Shown here: positions 15,731 to 26,045 of the stretch, one piece after another
How the letters are laid out: every line of letters starts with the position of its first letter
Numbering within the stretch: the stretch's first letter is position 1
From: Myxococcales bacterium
GTDB lineage: Bacteria > Myxococcota_A > Polyangia > Palsa-1104 > JAEUJZ01
NCBI GenBank assembly: GCA_016794505.1
Contig: JAEUJZ010000067.1
Location: forward strand, 1 to 64,000
DNA: 64,000 nucleotides
Direction: 5' to 3'
Position numbers and translations under genes: made by a program
Notes under the pieces: model-generated
Told to the model about the DNA's origin: nothing
What the model saw: the letters and a program-made list of their open reading frames with translations, nothing else
The model's database searches: none

Positions 15731-16924
15731 ATGCTCAAGAACTTCTGGTACGCCGTCGAGATATCTTCTGCAATAGGCTCTGCGCCCACCAAGGTGCGGG
15801 TGCTCGGGCAGGATCTGGTTCTGTATCGCACGCGCAGCGGACGTGTCGCCGCGCTGTCGAACCTGTGCATCCACCGCGGTGGCTCGCTTTCCGATGGCAG
15901 CGTCGAGCCGCTCGGCCGACCAAGCCAAGCCCAGGGCGATGGCGATGCGCGCGGCGAACACGACTGCATCCGCTGCCCATATCACGGCTGGAAGTTCCGC
16001 CCCGATGGCACTTGCGTCGAGATTCCCGCGTCTGCGCCCGATCTGCCCGTGCCCAAGCGAGCCCGCGTCGATGCCTATCCCGTCGAAGAACGCTATGGCT
16101 TCGTCTGGGTTTTCTTAGGCGATCTACCCGCCGCTGAGCGCCCGCCTATTCCCGAGCTTCCTGAGTTCGCAAGCCCAGAATTTCGTCCGCTGTACGGCGA
16201 GTTTTACTGGAACGCTCACTACTCGCGCGTCGTGGAAAACGGCCTGGATATCTCGCACACGCCGTTTGTGCATCAGAACTCGTTCGGCAATCGCGAACAG
16301 CCCCAGATCCCCGAGTACGAAGTGCGCCGCGCAGACTGGTCGGCGGCAGCCACGGTCGTGCTGACCGCGCCGCGCCCCAAGGGCCTTTGGGGCTTGGTTC
16401 AAAGGAACCGCGGCAACCAGGTGAAAGCCAGCGTCGCCGTCTACATGCCGCACATCACGCGCTTGGATCTAGAGCTAGGGAACGGCTGGCGCACCATCGT
16501 CTTTGACGCCAATGTCCCCGTCGATGAGGGCACCACGCGCACGCTGTGGCTGCAGCTGCGCAACTTCTTTCGCGCCGGCTGGGCCGATGGTGATGCCACG
16601 CGCCGCATGCTGCAGATCTTTGAAGAAGACGCGCCGATCGTGGAAGCCCAGCGCCCCGCGCGCCTGCCGATCGATCTGAGCGCTGAGCTGCACGTAAAAA
16701 GCGATCAGTTGGCCGTCGCCTATCGCACGCTGCGCAAGCGAGCCTTCGAATCCGGCTGGGGCATCGATACCGCTGCGCTGCGCCGTGACTTCACGGGGCA
16801 AAGGGAAGCTCTCATCCCTTGCCCCACCCGTCGCGATCCCAGCTTGGCCAAGGCCTGGGTGTTCCCCGAAGTACCGACGCTGACCATGACGCCCACGTCC
16901 CCATCGCAGAACGACGTCGAATAG
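15731..16924 (+). CDS. Rieske non-heme iron oxygenase, alpha-subunit type
   Basis: From the ATG at 15731 the product is 397 residues. The Rieske [2Fe-2S] ligands are C46-I-H48 (NLCIHRGG) and C82-P-Y-H85 (CPYHGWKF). The catalytic mononuclear iron site follows in ENGLDISHTPFVH, with D173, H176 and H181 as the expected helix ligands and a later acidic ligand in the C-terminal domain. The layout matches phenylpropionate/vanillate-type and pheophorbide-a-oxygenase-like enzymes that hydroxylate or demethylate aromatic or ring compounds. A separate reductase is not adjacent. The gene is followed after 40 bp by an SDR gene on the same strand, which might act in the same pathway. Substrate unknown. 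Confidence 0.85.
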   Translation: MLKNFWYAVEISSAIGSAPTKVRVLGQDLVLYRTRSGRVAALSNLCIHRGGSLSDGSVEPLGRPSQAQGDGDARGEHDCIRCPYHGWKFRPDGTCVEIPASAPDLPVPKRARVDAYPVEERYGFVWVFLGDLPAAERPPIPELPEFASPEFRPLYGEFYWNAHYSRVVENGLDISHTPFVHQNSFGNREQPQIPEYEVRRADWSAAATVVLTAPRPKGLWGLVQRNRGNQVKASVAVYMPHITRLDLELGNGWRTIVFDANVPVDEGTTRTLWLQLRNFFRAGWADGDATRRMLQIFEEDAPIVEAQRPARLPIDLSAELHVKSDQLAVAYRTLRKRAFESGWGIDTAALRRDFTGQREALIPCPTRRDPSLAKAWVFPEVPTLTMTPTSPSQNDVE

Positions 16925-16964
16925 TCCCGGCCGGATTGCCGCAGCCCGCGCGATTGTTGGTACG

Positions 16965-17909
16965 ATGCGGCGCATGACGAAAGCGAACTCTGGCGACGGA
17001 TCCAACAAGAAAAGCTCCACGACGCGGCCGACGATTACCCCGCGCAAAACACGGGGCTTTGCCCCCGACCTTTTGAAGGGTCGCGTGATCTTGGTGACGG
17101 GCGGCGGCACCGGGCTCGGTTTCAGTATGGCTCAGGGCTTGGGCCTGGCTGGTGCGCATCTGCTGATCAGTGCGCGCAACGTCGACCGCCTCGGCCAAGC
17201 CGCCGACACGCTGCGCAGCCAGGGCATCACCGTCGATACCATCGGCTGCGATGTGCGCGACGCCGAGCAGGTCGCAGCCATGGTCCGCCGCGGTGTCGAG
17301 CTCTGCGGCCACATCGACGGCTTGATCAATAACGCCGCTGGCAACTTCCTGTGCCCCTCGGAAGATCTGACACCGGGCGGCTTCGACGCGGTGGTCAAGA
17401 TCGTGCTCTACGGCACCGTCCACTGCACCCTCGCCGTCGGTCGGCACCTCATTGAGCGCGGTGCCCCCGGCAGCATCGTCAGCATCCTGACGCCGTATGC
17501 CTGGACCGGCTCGCCCTTCGTGTTGCCGTCCGCTTGCGCCAAGTCCGGCGTCATGACCATGACCCGCTCGCTGGCCATCGAGTGGGGCGTGTATGGCATC
17601 CGTCTAAACGCCATCGCGCCCGGTCCGTTTCCCACCGAGGGTGCATGGAAAGCCTTGGTCCCCGATGCGGGTCTGCTCGACGGCATGATTGAAAAACGCA
17701 TCCCCATGGCCCGCGTCGGCGAGCACAGCGAGCTTGCCAACATGGCCGTCTTCCTGATGAGCGATCTATGCCCCTATCAGAACGGCGACACCGTAACTCT
17801 CGACGGAGGCGGCTGGCTGGCCGGCGCCAGCGAGTTCGGCGAGTACGGTGCGTATCCGCGCGAGCCCATGAAGCAGCTTCTGCGCGCCATGCGACCGCCT
17901 AAGAAGTAA
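16965..17909 (+). CDS. Short-chain dehydrogenase, 2,4-dienoyl-CoA-reductase-like
   Basis: The 314-residue product has a basic N-terminal extension of about 35 residues, then a Rossmann fold with TGGGTGLG (residues about 46-53), NNAAGNF (the Asn-rich strand characteristic of the FadH/DECR branch), and SACAKSGVMTMTRSLAIEWG. The classic YxxxK tyrosine is replaced by Ser in SACAK; this is normal for dienoyl-CoA reductases, which retain the Lys. GGGWLAG closes the fold. The likely role is NADPH-dependent reduction of an unsaturated acyl-CoA. It follows the Rieske gene closely and may be cotranscribed. Confidence 0.8.
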   Translation: MRRMTKANSGDGSNKKSSTTRPTITPRKTRGFAPDLLKGRVILVTGGGTGLGFSMAQGLGLAGAHLLISARNVDRLGQAADTLRSQGITVDTIGCDVRDAEQVAAMVRRGVELCGHIDGLINNAAGNFLCPSEDLTPGGFDAVVKIVLYGTVHCTLAVGRHLIERGAPGSIVSILTPYAWTGSPFVLPSACAKSGVMTMTRSLAIEWGVYGIRLNAIAPGPFPTEGAWKALVPDAGLLDGMIEKRIPMARVGEHSELANMAVFLMSDLCPYQNGDTVTLDGGGWLAGASEFGEYGAYPREPMKQLLRAMRPPKK

Positions 17910-18212
17910 GCCACCCACGCGGCGCGCGAACAGCCGCCTTCCAGGCAGCCCCACTGAAAGGATGTCGCCGCACAGCGCTGCAGCGACGACGCGCCGCCAA
18001 AGAACTCCTCCTGATATCGAGAAACGAAGCCGCTTGTCCACGCGATCCGCAGAAGCGCGGGCGACTTCTTCATGCGCTCACCGCGTGTTCACACGCCGGG
18101 CTGCGATCCACGTGCAAGCGCGGCTGGGAATCGGCCCGCTCGTCGAGACAAAGCGCTCCGCACGTCACGCACATCGCTCGCGCTGCGACGTCTATAATCG
18201 AAGCGAACTGTC
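17910..18212. other. Gap before first FHA regulator
   Basis: About 300 bp without a gene. Apart from a consensus -10 box near its right end (listed separately) I see no hairpin followed by a T run, no copy of the TGCGCGCA palindrome found near the second regulator, and no open frame with a ribosome-binding site. Confidence 0.5.
18193..18198 (+). promoter_or_regulatory. Consensus -10 box upstream of FHA regulator 1
   Basis: A perfect TATAAT lies 15 bp before the ATG at 18213 in strongly GC-rich surroundings. The -35 region 17 bp upstream is poor (CACATC). Transcription would start 6-8 bp later, giving a very short leader. If real, the regulator is read by the housekeeping sigma factor. Confidence 0.4.
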
Positions 18213-19799
18213 ATGCGCTTCTTCCGGCAGTCCCCTCAGGGAACCATCCCTGCTACGCAGCAGGCGCAGATCGACACCGCCCCTCCTCCCGACTTGCATA
18301 GCGCAGCATCTGCTCCTCTTCCTGCCACCCGTCTGGTTGTCCTTTGGTCCGCCCGTGAACCAGAACGTGCCGGAGAAAGCGCGCTCTGCTGCCCGGCCCG
18401 CATCCAGATCTTTGGCCGCGCTCCGCAGCTTCAGCCTGGCGAACACGCGCTCTGCTTCGCCCCGCGCCGACCGAGCCTGCGCGATGCGACCCACGATCGC
18501 GGATCGCCCGCAGCAAGCGATCTGCAAGGCGAAGCGCTTTCGCGTCGACAGCTAGAGTTCAGCTGGCAAAGCACCGAGCTCTACGTGCGCAACATCGGGC
18601 GCTGTCCACTGTGGATCAACGGCTTTCTGCAAGGGCGTGCGCGCTTGCAGGCCGGCGATACCCTCCACCTGCAGAATCAGCTCGTGCTGTTGGTTGCGCC
18701 GCACGAACCTCCTGACTCACTCTGGTCCCACTCCGGCATCGCGCCCGAGATGCCTTTTGGCATCCCCGATCACGACGGCTTGGTCGGAGAGTCGCCCGCG
18801 CTGTGGCGCCTGCGCAGCCAGATTGCGCAGCACGGCCCCAGCGACGATCACATCTTGGTGATTGGTCCCAGCGGCGCCGGCAAAGAGCTGGTTGCACAAG
18901 CGCTTGTTCGGCATTCCGCTCGCGCCAGTCGTCCGCTGGTCAGCGAAAACGTCTCGACCCTTCCCGGCTCGCTGGCCGCCACGATGCTCTTCGGCAATCG
19001 TCGCAACTTTCCCAACCCCGGAATGGAAGAGCGGCCCGGCCTGATCGGTCTTTCCGAAAACGGAACGCTGTTCCTCGACGAAATCGGCGACATGAGCAGC
19101 GAGGTGCAGCCGCTTCTACTACGCGTGATGGAACGCGGCGGCGAGTATGTACGCATCGGAGATGAGACCAAGCCGCGCCGCGCCAACATCCGATTTATCG
19201 CCGCGACCAATCATCCCGAGCGGCTGCGTCCCGAGCTACGCCGCCGCTTCCTGCGCGAGATTCACCTGCCCGGACTCGAAGCGCGGCCCGAAGACATTCC
19301 GCTTCTGGCTCGCCACCTGTTTCTGCGACAGCTTCCGCAGCGCAGCGAGCTAGCGCGATACTTCACGCAAGCCCAGCTGCGCATCGACCCCCGACTGATT
19401 GAGCAGCTTGTGCGCCATCGCTACTCAACCCACGTGGCCGAGCTCGCGTTTCTTCTAGAGCAGTCCGTTGGCTGCAGCCCCGGCGATATTCTGCTTCCGT
19501 TGACCAAAGAAGCGCTGTCGCTTCGCGCCAGCCCATCCCCCACAAACCCGGCAAACCTGGCAGACCTGCCGCCCACTCGCGATCTTCGGTCTAGCGATGA
19601 CAAGCTGGTGCCAGTGACAAAAAGCGGAACGCTCCCAGGTGCCCACGAAGCCCAGCAAGCTCTTGATGCGGCCTCGGGCTCCGTCGTGCAAGCCGCCAGA
19701 CAGCTCGGGCTCAATCGCCACCAGTTGAACCGGCTGATCCGCCGTCACGCGCTGGTCCTGAATCGCAGTACAAAAAAGGACTCCGTTACAGACTCCTAA
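18213..19799 (+). CDS. FHA-AAA+-Fis regulator lacking the GAFTGA loop (paralogue 1)
   Basis: The 528-residue product has an N-terminal FHA-like domain (about 44-162; LSRRQLEF, VRNIGRCPLWING, AGDTLHLQNQ), an AAA+ domain with Walker A GPSGAGKE (218-225), Walker B FLDEIG (287-292), sensor AATNHPERL and arginine-finger region RRRFLREI, and a C-terminal Fis-type helix-turn-helix (VVQAARQLGLNRHQLNRLIRRH). Where sigma54 activators carry GAFTGA after the LFG motif, this protein has NFPNPG (265-270), so it should not remodel sigma54 holoenzyme in the usual way. A paralogue with the same substitution lies at 47340-49034, at the other end of the T6SS island. FHA input from the neighbouring Ser/Thr kinases is plausible. 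The gene is convergent with the kinase gene, with a 6-bp gap. Confidence 0.8.
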   Translation: MRFFRQSPQGTIPATQQAQIDTAPPPDLHSAASAPLPATRLVVLWSAREPERAGESALCCPARIQIFGRAPQLQPGEHALCFAPRRPSLRDATHDRGSPAASDLQGEALSRRQLEFSWQSTELYVRNIGRCPLWINGFLQGRARLQAGDTLHLQNQLVLLVAPHEPPDSLWSHSGIAPEMPFGIPDHDGLVGESPALWRLRSQIAQHGPSDDHILVIGPSGAGKELVAQALVRHSARASRPLVSENVSTLPGSLAATMLFGNRRNFPNPGMEERPGLIGLSENGTLFLDEIGDMSSEVQPLLLRVMERGGEYVRIGDETKPRRANIRFIAATNHPERLRPELRRRFLREIHLPGLEARPEDIPLLARHLFLRQLPQRSELARYFTQAQLRIDPRLIEQLVRHRYSTHVAELAFLLEQSVGCSPGDILLPLTKEALSLRASPSPTNPANLADLPPTRDLRSSDDKLVPVTKSGTLPGAHEAQQALDAASGSVVQAARQLGLNRHQLNRLIRRHALVLNRSTKKDSVTDS

Positions 19800-19805
19800 T
19801 TCGTT

Positions 19806-21410
19806 CTATGAGCCCTTTCGCAGATCTTCGGATCGTTCCTGCAGGCTCTCACATACCACCGCGACTTTGTTCTGACTCGCCATCCGCCACACCCAAAGCA
19901 CCAGCCCGCACATGATGGGGTACGTCAGCAGCAGCAGTCGCCGCGGTGGCGATTCCATCAGCGCACACACGACGATCGAAGAAATCGGAAAGACCAGCGC
20001 CCAGCGTAGCGACCGCACCAACTGAGTGGCCATGATCGCAAGCGTCCCGCCCCAGATCGTCATCTCTAGGATGTGCACCACGCGAAAGGGCATGACGATC
20101 AAAAACGTACCGACCAAGCGCAGGCACAGAAGCTCCGCAAAGTTGATCAGCATCAAGCTCCACATCCAGCGATGAAATGGATTGATGCGCAGCGAGAAGC
20201 GATATCGAAAGCCCAAGAGCAGCGTCGCCAACAGCATCAAGCTTGAGATGCCCACACCGTACTGAATGATGCGCGCCTTCTTCGATGCGATGTACTGCAT
20301 GATCAGCCACAGAAGCAATGTGACGATCGACATCACAAGGACCATCGCCCTGGTAGCATGGCGCGCCGCTCCTGGGCCCTGATCGTACTCAGCCCGCAGT
20401 GCCGCCAATAGCTGTCCCATTCCGTCATATCGTCGGCTGGCTTCGCTCGCCAGGCCGCGCGCCAAGATGGCGAACAGCCCTGGCGGAACGCCGCTTTGTG
20501 CGGCTGCGGCATCGCCCTCCAGTCCTGTCAAGCGAGTCATACTCTCTGTCCCTGCTCGACACGCTGGAACCACATCAGGCAAGTGGCCACACAGCGCTTC
20601 ATACAAGGCCGCGCAGAAGCTCCATTGATCGCTGGCGGCGCTCGATGCCCCGCCGCTGCGCTGCTCAGGGGACATGTACCCCAACGTTCCGGCGCGCAGG
20701 CTGCCTTCCGCATTCCGGGAACTCTCGCCAGCACCGCCATCCGTCCACCCTGGACCCTGCACCACACGCGTGCCCAGAGCCACGGGTGCAGCCGCTGCCG
20801 CTGCTCTCGACTCTTCTTCTTGGACATCCGTTCCCAGCGTGGTGTGCAAGCAGGCAATTCCGAAGTCAGCCACTTTGGGCAAGCCATTCCGACCCACCAA
20901 GACATTGTCTGGTTTGAAGTCGCGATGGATCACGCCCGCTTGATGCGCCGCCAGCAGTCCTTCCCCCGCCAGCAGGTACATGCGCAGCACATCGCGCCAC
21001 GAGCGCGCCATCGACGACTGCCAGCGTCGCAGCGTGACTCCGTCGACGAACTCCATGGCCAGATACACTTGTTCTTCCGCTTCCCCGACCTCGTGTACAG
21101 CGACCACATGGGGATGTGCCACGCGAGCCAGCGCGCGGGCTTCCCGCAACGTCCACTCGCGCTGCCGCCGATTGGCTCCTGGTTGGCGATGCAAGATCTT
21201 CAGCGCCACCTTGCGATCCAGATGTGGATCGTACGCGGCAAACACGGATCCCATTCCTCCGACACCTAGCTGCTGCAGGATCGTGAAGCGTCCAAGCTGC
21301 GCCGCTCGCCACGGCTCACTCACCGTCGAAGGATCCGGCGGGTATGGAGGCGGCAGGGTCTCGGCCGAGGACTCCGTTTGGCTCCGCTCTAAGACATCGG
21401 AATGATCCAT
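19806..21410 (-). CDS. Hanks-type Ser/Thr protein kinase with multi-span membrane C-terminus
   Basis: From the ATG at 21410 the product is 534 residues. The kinase domain (about 40-330) has GVGGMGSV, the ATP-binding Lys71 (VALKIL), HRDFKPDN with catalytic Asp164, and DFG with Asp182, so it should be active. An Ala/Gly-rich insert of about 40 residues sits in the activation segment before GTLGYMSPEQ. After the kinase domain come about six hydrophobic segments (for example LVMSIVTLLLWLIMQYIA and LLLLTYPIMCGLVLWVW), an unusual multi-span membrane module in place of the common single span with sensor repeats. It is divergent from a second kinase gene (21804) and adjacent to an FHA regulator, so phosphorylation of that regulator or of T6SS parts is a reasonable guess. 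Confidence 0.85.
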   Translation of the reverse strand: MDHSDVLERSQTESSAETLPPPYPPDPSTVSEPWRAAQLGRFTILQQLGVGGMGSVFAAYDPHLDRKVALKILHRQPGANRRQREWTLREARALARVAHPHVVAVHEVGEAEEQVYLAMEFVDGVTLRRWQSSMARSWRDVLRMYLLAGEGLLAAHQAGVIHRDFKPDNVLVGRNGLPKVADFGIACLHTTLGTDVQEEESRAAAAAAPVALGTRVVQGPGWTDGGAGESSRNAEGSLRAGTLGYMSPEQRSGGASSAASDQWSFCAALYEALCGHLPDVVPACRAGTESMTRLTGLEGDAAAAQSGVPPGLFAILARGLASEASRRYDGMGQLLAALRAEYDQGPGAARHATRAMVLVMSIVTLLLWLIMQYIASKKARIIQYGVGISSLMLLATLLLGFRYRFSLRINPFHRWMWSLMLINFAELLCLRLVGTFLIVMPFRVVHILEMTIWGGTLAIMATQLVRSLRWALVFPISSIVVCALMESPPRRLLLLTYPIMCGLVLWVWRMASQNKVAVVCESLQERSEDLRKGS

Positions 21411-21803
21411 GAAACGGGAAGCTGGGGACACGATTGCAGAGTATCTCTCTGTCGACACTTGGCCACCTACAAAATGGCGCTGCGGACTCAGACTGCGGAT
21501 CCCATGCAGTCCCCCGTCCGGTTGCTACCTAGTACAGAGCTAGGGGCGCACGGACTCAGGCTACCTATGGCAGGGAAGCGCGGCGTGTCCGCTCCGCTGT
21601 TCGCTGCGCTGCGCACGCTGAGCGAACAGTGTGCGCACAGCTGTCCCGCAGGGCACCCCCCACGCAGGCCCAAACAGGACGCCGCTGCTCTCGGCCGGCC
21701 GTCGGTCCGATCTGGGAAGCCCCACGCGGTGGAAGCCTGGTCAGAGTCTTGCAGGAATGATCGCCCACTGGCTCGCCGCACAGGCAGCCCGCAAGTGGAG
21801 TGG
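21411..21803. other. Shared upstream region of two divergent kinase genes
   Basis: This region separates the starts of the two kinase genes. The plus-strand frame of the second kinase stays open through it, but the encoded residues have no domain character and the best start is the ATG at 21804, behind a GGAG. A perfect 10-bp palindrome, TGTGCGCACA, lies at 21631-21640, with a TGCGCA core also at 21611-21616. The palindrome is related to, but not identical with, the TGCGCGCA elements before tssB. Confidence 0.45.
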
Positions 21804-23219
21804 ATGCGCGTGCAAGCCCCAGCCATCGAACAGTCCATCGACAACTATGTCCTTCTGCGGCGTCTGGGCGACGGCAGCATGGGCGCCGTATACGAAGCGC
21901 GACACACCCAGATCGAGCGCAGAGTCGCCATCAAGATTCTGCACAAGGAGCTTTCAGACGATCCAGAGATTATTCAGCGCTTCACCAACGAAGCGCGCAT
22001 CGTCAACATCATCGGCCATGCCGGCCTGGTCAGCATTACCGAGTCCGGGCAGACGCGCGACGGCAGCCGTTACATCGTCATGGAGTATGTCGACGGCATC
22101 AACCTGCGCGACTATGTGGCTGGGCACGGTGGCCGTCTACCCGTCGAGCACGTGCTGCGTATCACGCGGCAAGTGGCGTCGACCTTGGCCGCAGCACACG
22201 CCAAACAGATCGTCCATCGCGATCTGAAGCCCGCCAACATCATGCTCGTGCGCGAAACCAGCGATCGCGAAGTCGCAGGCGGTGATCCAGCGGCTTCCTC
22301 GGCTCAGCTTCCTGATGCGCTTCCTGAAAAGCTTAAGATCCTCGACTTCGGAATCGCCAAGATCATCAACAACGGACTCGGCCAGACGCGAACCGGCGTC
22401 GCCATGGGGACTCCGATTTATATGTCGCCTGAGCAGTGTCGCAGCGGCCGCAATGCCGTCGACCGCAGCGATGTCTATGCGCTGGGCGTCATCGCCTATG
22501 AGCTACTGGCTGGAGCCCCGCCCTTTCAGGGGGGAGCGGCCGTGCTCATGGCAGCGCACTTGATGCAGGATCCGCCTCCTCTTTTGGATCAGGCGCCGCA
22601 GACTCCGCCCGCACTGGCCCGCCTGATACACGCGATGCTGGGCAAGAGTCCCAACGATCGCCCAAGCGCAGCCGAAGTAGCCCGCCTGCTTGCCGAGCTA
22701 GGCGGGGCACGCACCACCGCGTCACAGGCCTATGCCATTCTGCCAGGAGAGCGACAGAACACAGCGCACTCGATGGACTCGCTCGGCGAAGAGGCGCAGT
22801 CACAAGCCGATGCGCAGTCCGCGCTGCATTCCGTCCCCCTGCGCCTGCGCGGCAAGCTTCTGGCAGCGAGCGCCGCGTTTCTGCTTCTGCTCGGATCGCT
22901 TCTGGTCTTGCTGCTGTGGACGCTCACGCGGCAGCCCGTGAGCCCTCCGACCCCTCACGCCCAGCGTCCGCGCAGCTTGCCTCTTGGGCCGATTGGCCAG
23001 GCCAGCTCAGACCCAGCCAATCCCCAAGCCAGCGACGGCGGAACGGCCGCAGATGCGGGCGCGACCGGCCAGGGCGCCGTCGGATCCACAAGTCACAACA
23101 CGCGCACCACAGGCTCCTCGCTTGGTACGTCGACGGCTCCAACAGGCAGCCGCAGCAAAGCCAACCCCAGCAAGACTAAGAAGAAGAAGCCGAAGGGATC
23201 TCGCCGTTCCACAAAATAA
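21804..23219 (+). CDS. Hanks-type Ser/Thr protein kinase, single-span membrane type
   Basis: The ATG at 21804 follows GGAG at a good distance and gives 471 residues. The kinase domain (about 13-300) has GDGSMGAV, ATP-binding Lys44 (VAIKIL), HRDLKPAN with catalytic Asp140, DFG with Asp181 and MGTPIYMSPEQ. One transmembrane helix spans about 352-374. The part expected outside the inner membrane is Ser/Thr/Gly/Pro-rich and ends in a very basic Lys/Arg tail (KTKKKKPKGSRR). The gene's 3' end overlaps that of the tssG-like gene on the other strand by 44 bp. In T6SS loci such kinases (PpkA type) regulate assembly through FHA proteins; here that role is inferred from position only. Confidence 0.85.
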   Translation: MRVQAPAIEQSIDNYVLLRRLGDGSMGAVYEARHTQIERRVAIKILHKELSDDPEIIQRFTNEARIVNIIGHAGLVSITESGQTRDGSRYIVMEYVDGINLRDYVAGHGGRLPVEHVLRITRQVASTLAAAHAKQIVHRDLKPANIMLVRETSDREVAGGDPAASSAQLPDALPEKLKILDFGIAKIINNGLGQTRTGVAMGTPIYMSPEQCRSGRNAVDRSDVYALGVIAYELLAGAPPFQGGAAVLMAAHLMQDPPPLLDQAPQTPPALARLIHAMLGKSPNDRPSAAEVARLLAELGGARTTASQAYAILPGERQNTAHSMDSLGEEAQSQADAQSALHSVPLRLRGKLLAASAAFLLLLGSLLVLLLWTLTRQPVSPPTPHAQRPRSLPLGPIGQASSDPANPQASDGGTAADAGATGQGAVGSTSHNTRTTGSSLGTSTAPTGSRSKANPSKTKKKKPKGSRRSTK

Positions 23220-24144
23220 TCGTGCGCACGCTGCGCGTCGGTGCCTTCGCCGTCGCACCGGAATGAAGCGGTACATACCCCAGAAATTCCCGCGGGCGCA
23301 GAACCAGAAAGTTCCGCTGGTCGCGCAGGACCAGCGCCACCTGCAGGTGAATCCCGTGTCCGGCCAAAAGCGGAATGATCTGTTCCTTCATTCGACGCTC
23401 TGCTTCCTTGGGCCAGGGCTCGCCCGCACCGCTTATGGCTTCGTCAGCAAACAGCTTGATGGCGATGCCAGAAACCGGAATCTGCGCCTGTCCGCCCAGC
23501 GCCGCACCATCGCCTAGCTGCCACGGTCCCAAGCGCACGCTGCGTGTGCTCACCGTCCGCATCATGTTGATCCGCTGCACAGAGACCCCAAGCTCAGGAA
23601 AGATCTGATCGAAGATCCAGTGCAGTGCATACGTCGTGCGCAGTCCCAGCATGCTGCGGACATCCGACAGCGTCTCGGACCAGCTCGACAGCAAGGCGGC
23701 ATGGCGCTCGGGAAACTGCCCCAGCACAAGCTGAGACAACAGATGATGGGCAAAAAAATTTAGGAATCCCGTCAGCGCCCCTTCGTGCTGCCGTTCGATC
23801 ACCTGCTGGAAATAGGAAGGCAGCGGACTCTGCGCGGCCAGTAGTCCGATGTTCAAGATCACATGGACGCGGCGCTGCGGTGGACGGGCAAAGTGTACCG
23901 CCTCGATCACACTCGTCTGATGGGCGCTCGTGGCATGGCTGGCGAACTGGATCTCGGCTTCGCGGTAGCCTAGCGCCCCCAGAGCATCCAGCAGTGCCGA
24001 CAGACCAAAGCGTCGAGCCCGCTCACTGATGGCGCGCTGCATGCGCTCGGACTCCGATTCTGCGCTGGCCTGTATGCTTCCTGCGGTGGCCCGAGATGGC
24101 TTCGCATGGCCGTCGCTGCGAACCTCTCTTCGCTCGCTGGCCAT
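23176..24144 (-). CDS. tssG: T6SS baseplate protein TssG-like
   Basis: The 322-residue product is divergent, but the central segment (NIGLLAAQSPLPSYFQQVIERQ, then GALTGFLNFFAHHLLSQL) matches the family hallmark of TssG/VasB: a G-x-x-GPLP-like turn followed by a helix that ends in FLDIFHHR. The C-terminal half has the expected beta-rich region (RLGPWQLGDGAALGGQAQIPVSGIAIKLF). TssG, together with TssE, TssF and TssK, forms the cytoplasmic baseplate wedges. The N-terminal 35 residues look disordered. The ATG lies 2 bp after the stop of the tssA-like gene, and this is the last gene of the minus-strand T6SS run. The assignment rests on motif pattern and context. Confidence 0.6.
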   Translation of the reverse strand: MASERREVRSDGHAKPSRATAGSIQASAESESERMQRAISERARRFGLSALLDALGALGYREAEIQFASHATSAHQTSVIEAVHFARPPQRRVHVILNIGLLAAQSPLPSYFQQVIERQHEGALTGFLNFFAHHLLSQLVLGQFPERHAALLSSWSETLSDVRSMLGLRTTYALHWIFDQIFPELGVSVQRINMMRTVSTRSVRLGPWQLGDGAALGGQAQIPVSGIAIKLFADEAISGAGEPWPKEAERRMKEQIIPLLAGHGIHLQVALVLRDQRNFLVLRPREFLGYVPLHSGATAKAPTRSVRTIILWNGEIPSASSS

Positions 24145-24146
24145 GA

Positions 24147-25615
<1,469 letters not shown>

Positions 25616-25619
<4 letters not shown>

Positions 25620-26044
25620 CTGCTTCCTCCCATGCTCGGACCCGGCACCCCTGGCAGCGGCTTTTTGAGCATGTTGTCACGCATGCTCACGGTCTGCTGC
25701 ACCGTGTCTAGGATGCGGACCGTGCCGCCATACTCACAGGCCAGCGTGGCGCTCTGTTCCAACAGCGGAACGCCGTGCAGCGTCACAAAGTCGACTTCGT
25801 CAGACCAAGGCTGAGGAAAGCGCGGCGTGCAGGGCTTCTGCCCGCTGGGGTTCTGCGCCTGCGGGTTTGCCACCGCCGTACAGCCATAAAAAGGAGGAAT
25901 GTTGAGAAGCGGCAGGCAGTCATCGACGGTCGCCAGCGAGTTCTGGCGGCTGCTTCCCGCTCCTTTTTCTGAGACGAACAGGCTTACTTCACCGAGACCA
26001 CACGAGCAGTGCAGCTTCGCTCCACCACAGACTGGGGCAGGCAT
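25616..26044 (-). CDS. DUF4280-family PAAR-like spike-tip protein
   Basis: The 142-residue product matches the DUF4280 layout: an N-terminal GAKLHCSCG, a DDCLPLLNIPPFYGCT segment, NPQAQ...PCTPRFPQPW, and a C-terminal LACEYGGTVRILD. These proteins are PAAR-like caps that sit on VgrG or related spikes, and they replace classical PAAR proteins in several contractile systems. Here it is the only PAAR-type gene in the T6SS operon. The gene sits 1 bp after the AMP-ligase-like gene and overlaps the tssA-like gene by 4 nt (ATGA), so all three should be translated together. Confidence 0.8.
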
Positions 26045-26045
26045 G

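Noticed and set aside
16965-17909. SDR without the YxxxK tyrosine, suggesting a dead enzyme
   Set aside because: The Ser replacement with retained Lys and the NNAAGNF motif is normal for dienoyl-CoA-reductase-like SDRs.
18213-19799. Calling the FHA-AAA+ proteins ordinary sigma54 activators
   Set aside because: Walker motifs fit, but the GAFTGA loop is replaced by NFPNPG in both paralogues, so sigma54 dependence is not supported.
21402-21803. N-terminal extension of the second kinase
   Set aside because: The frame is open but the encoded residues show no domain, and the ATG at 21804 has a good ribosome-binding site close to the kinase domain start.
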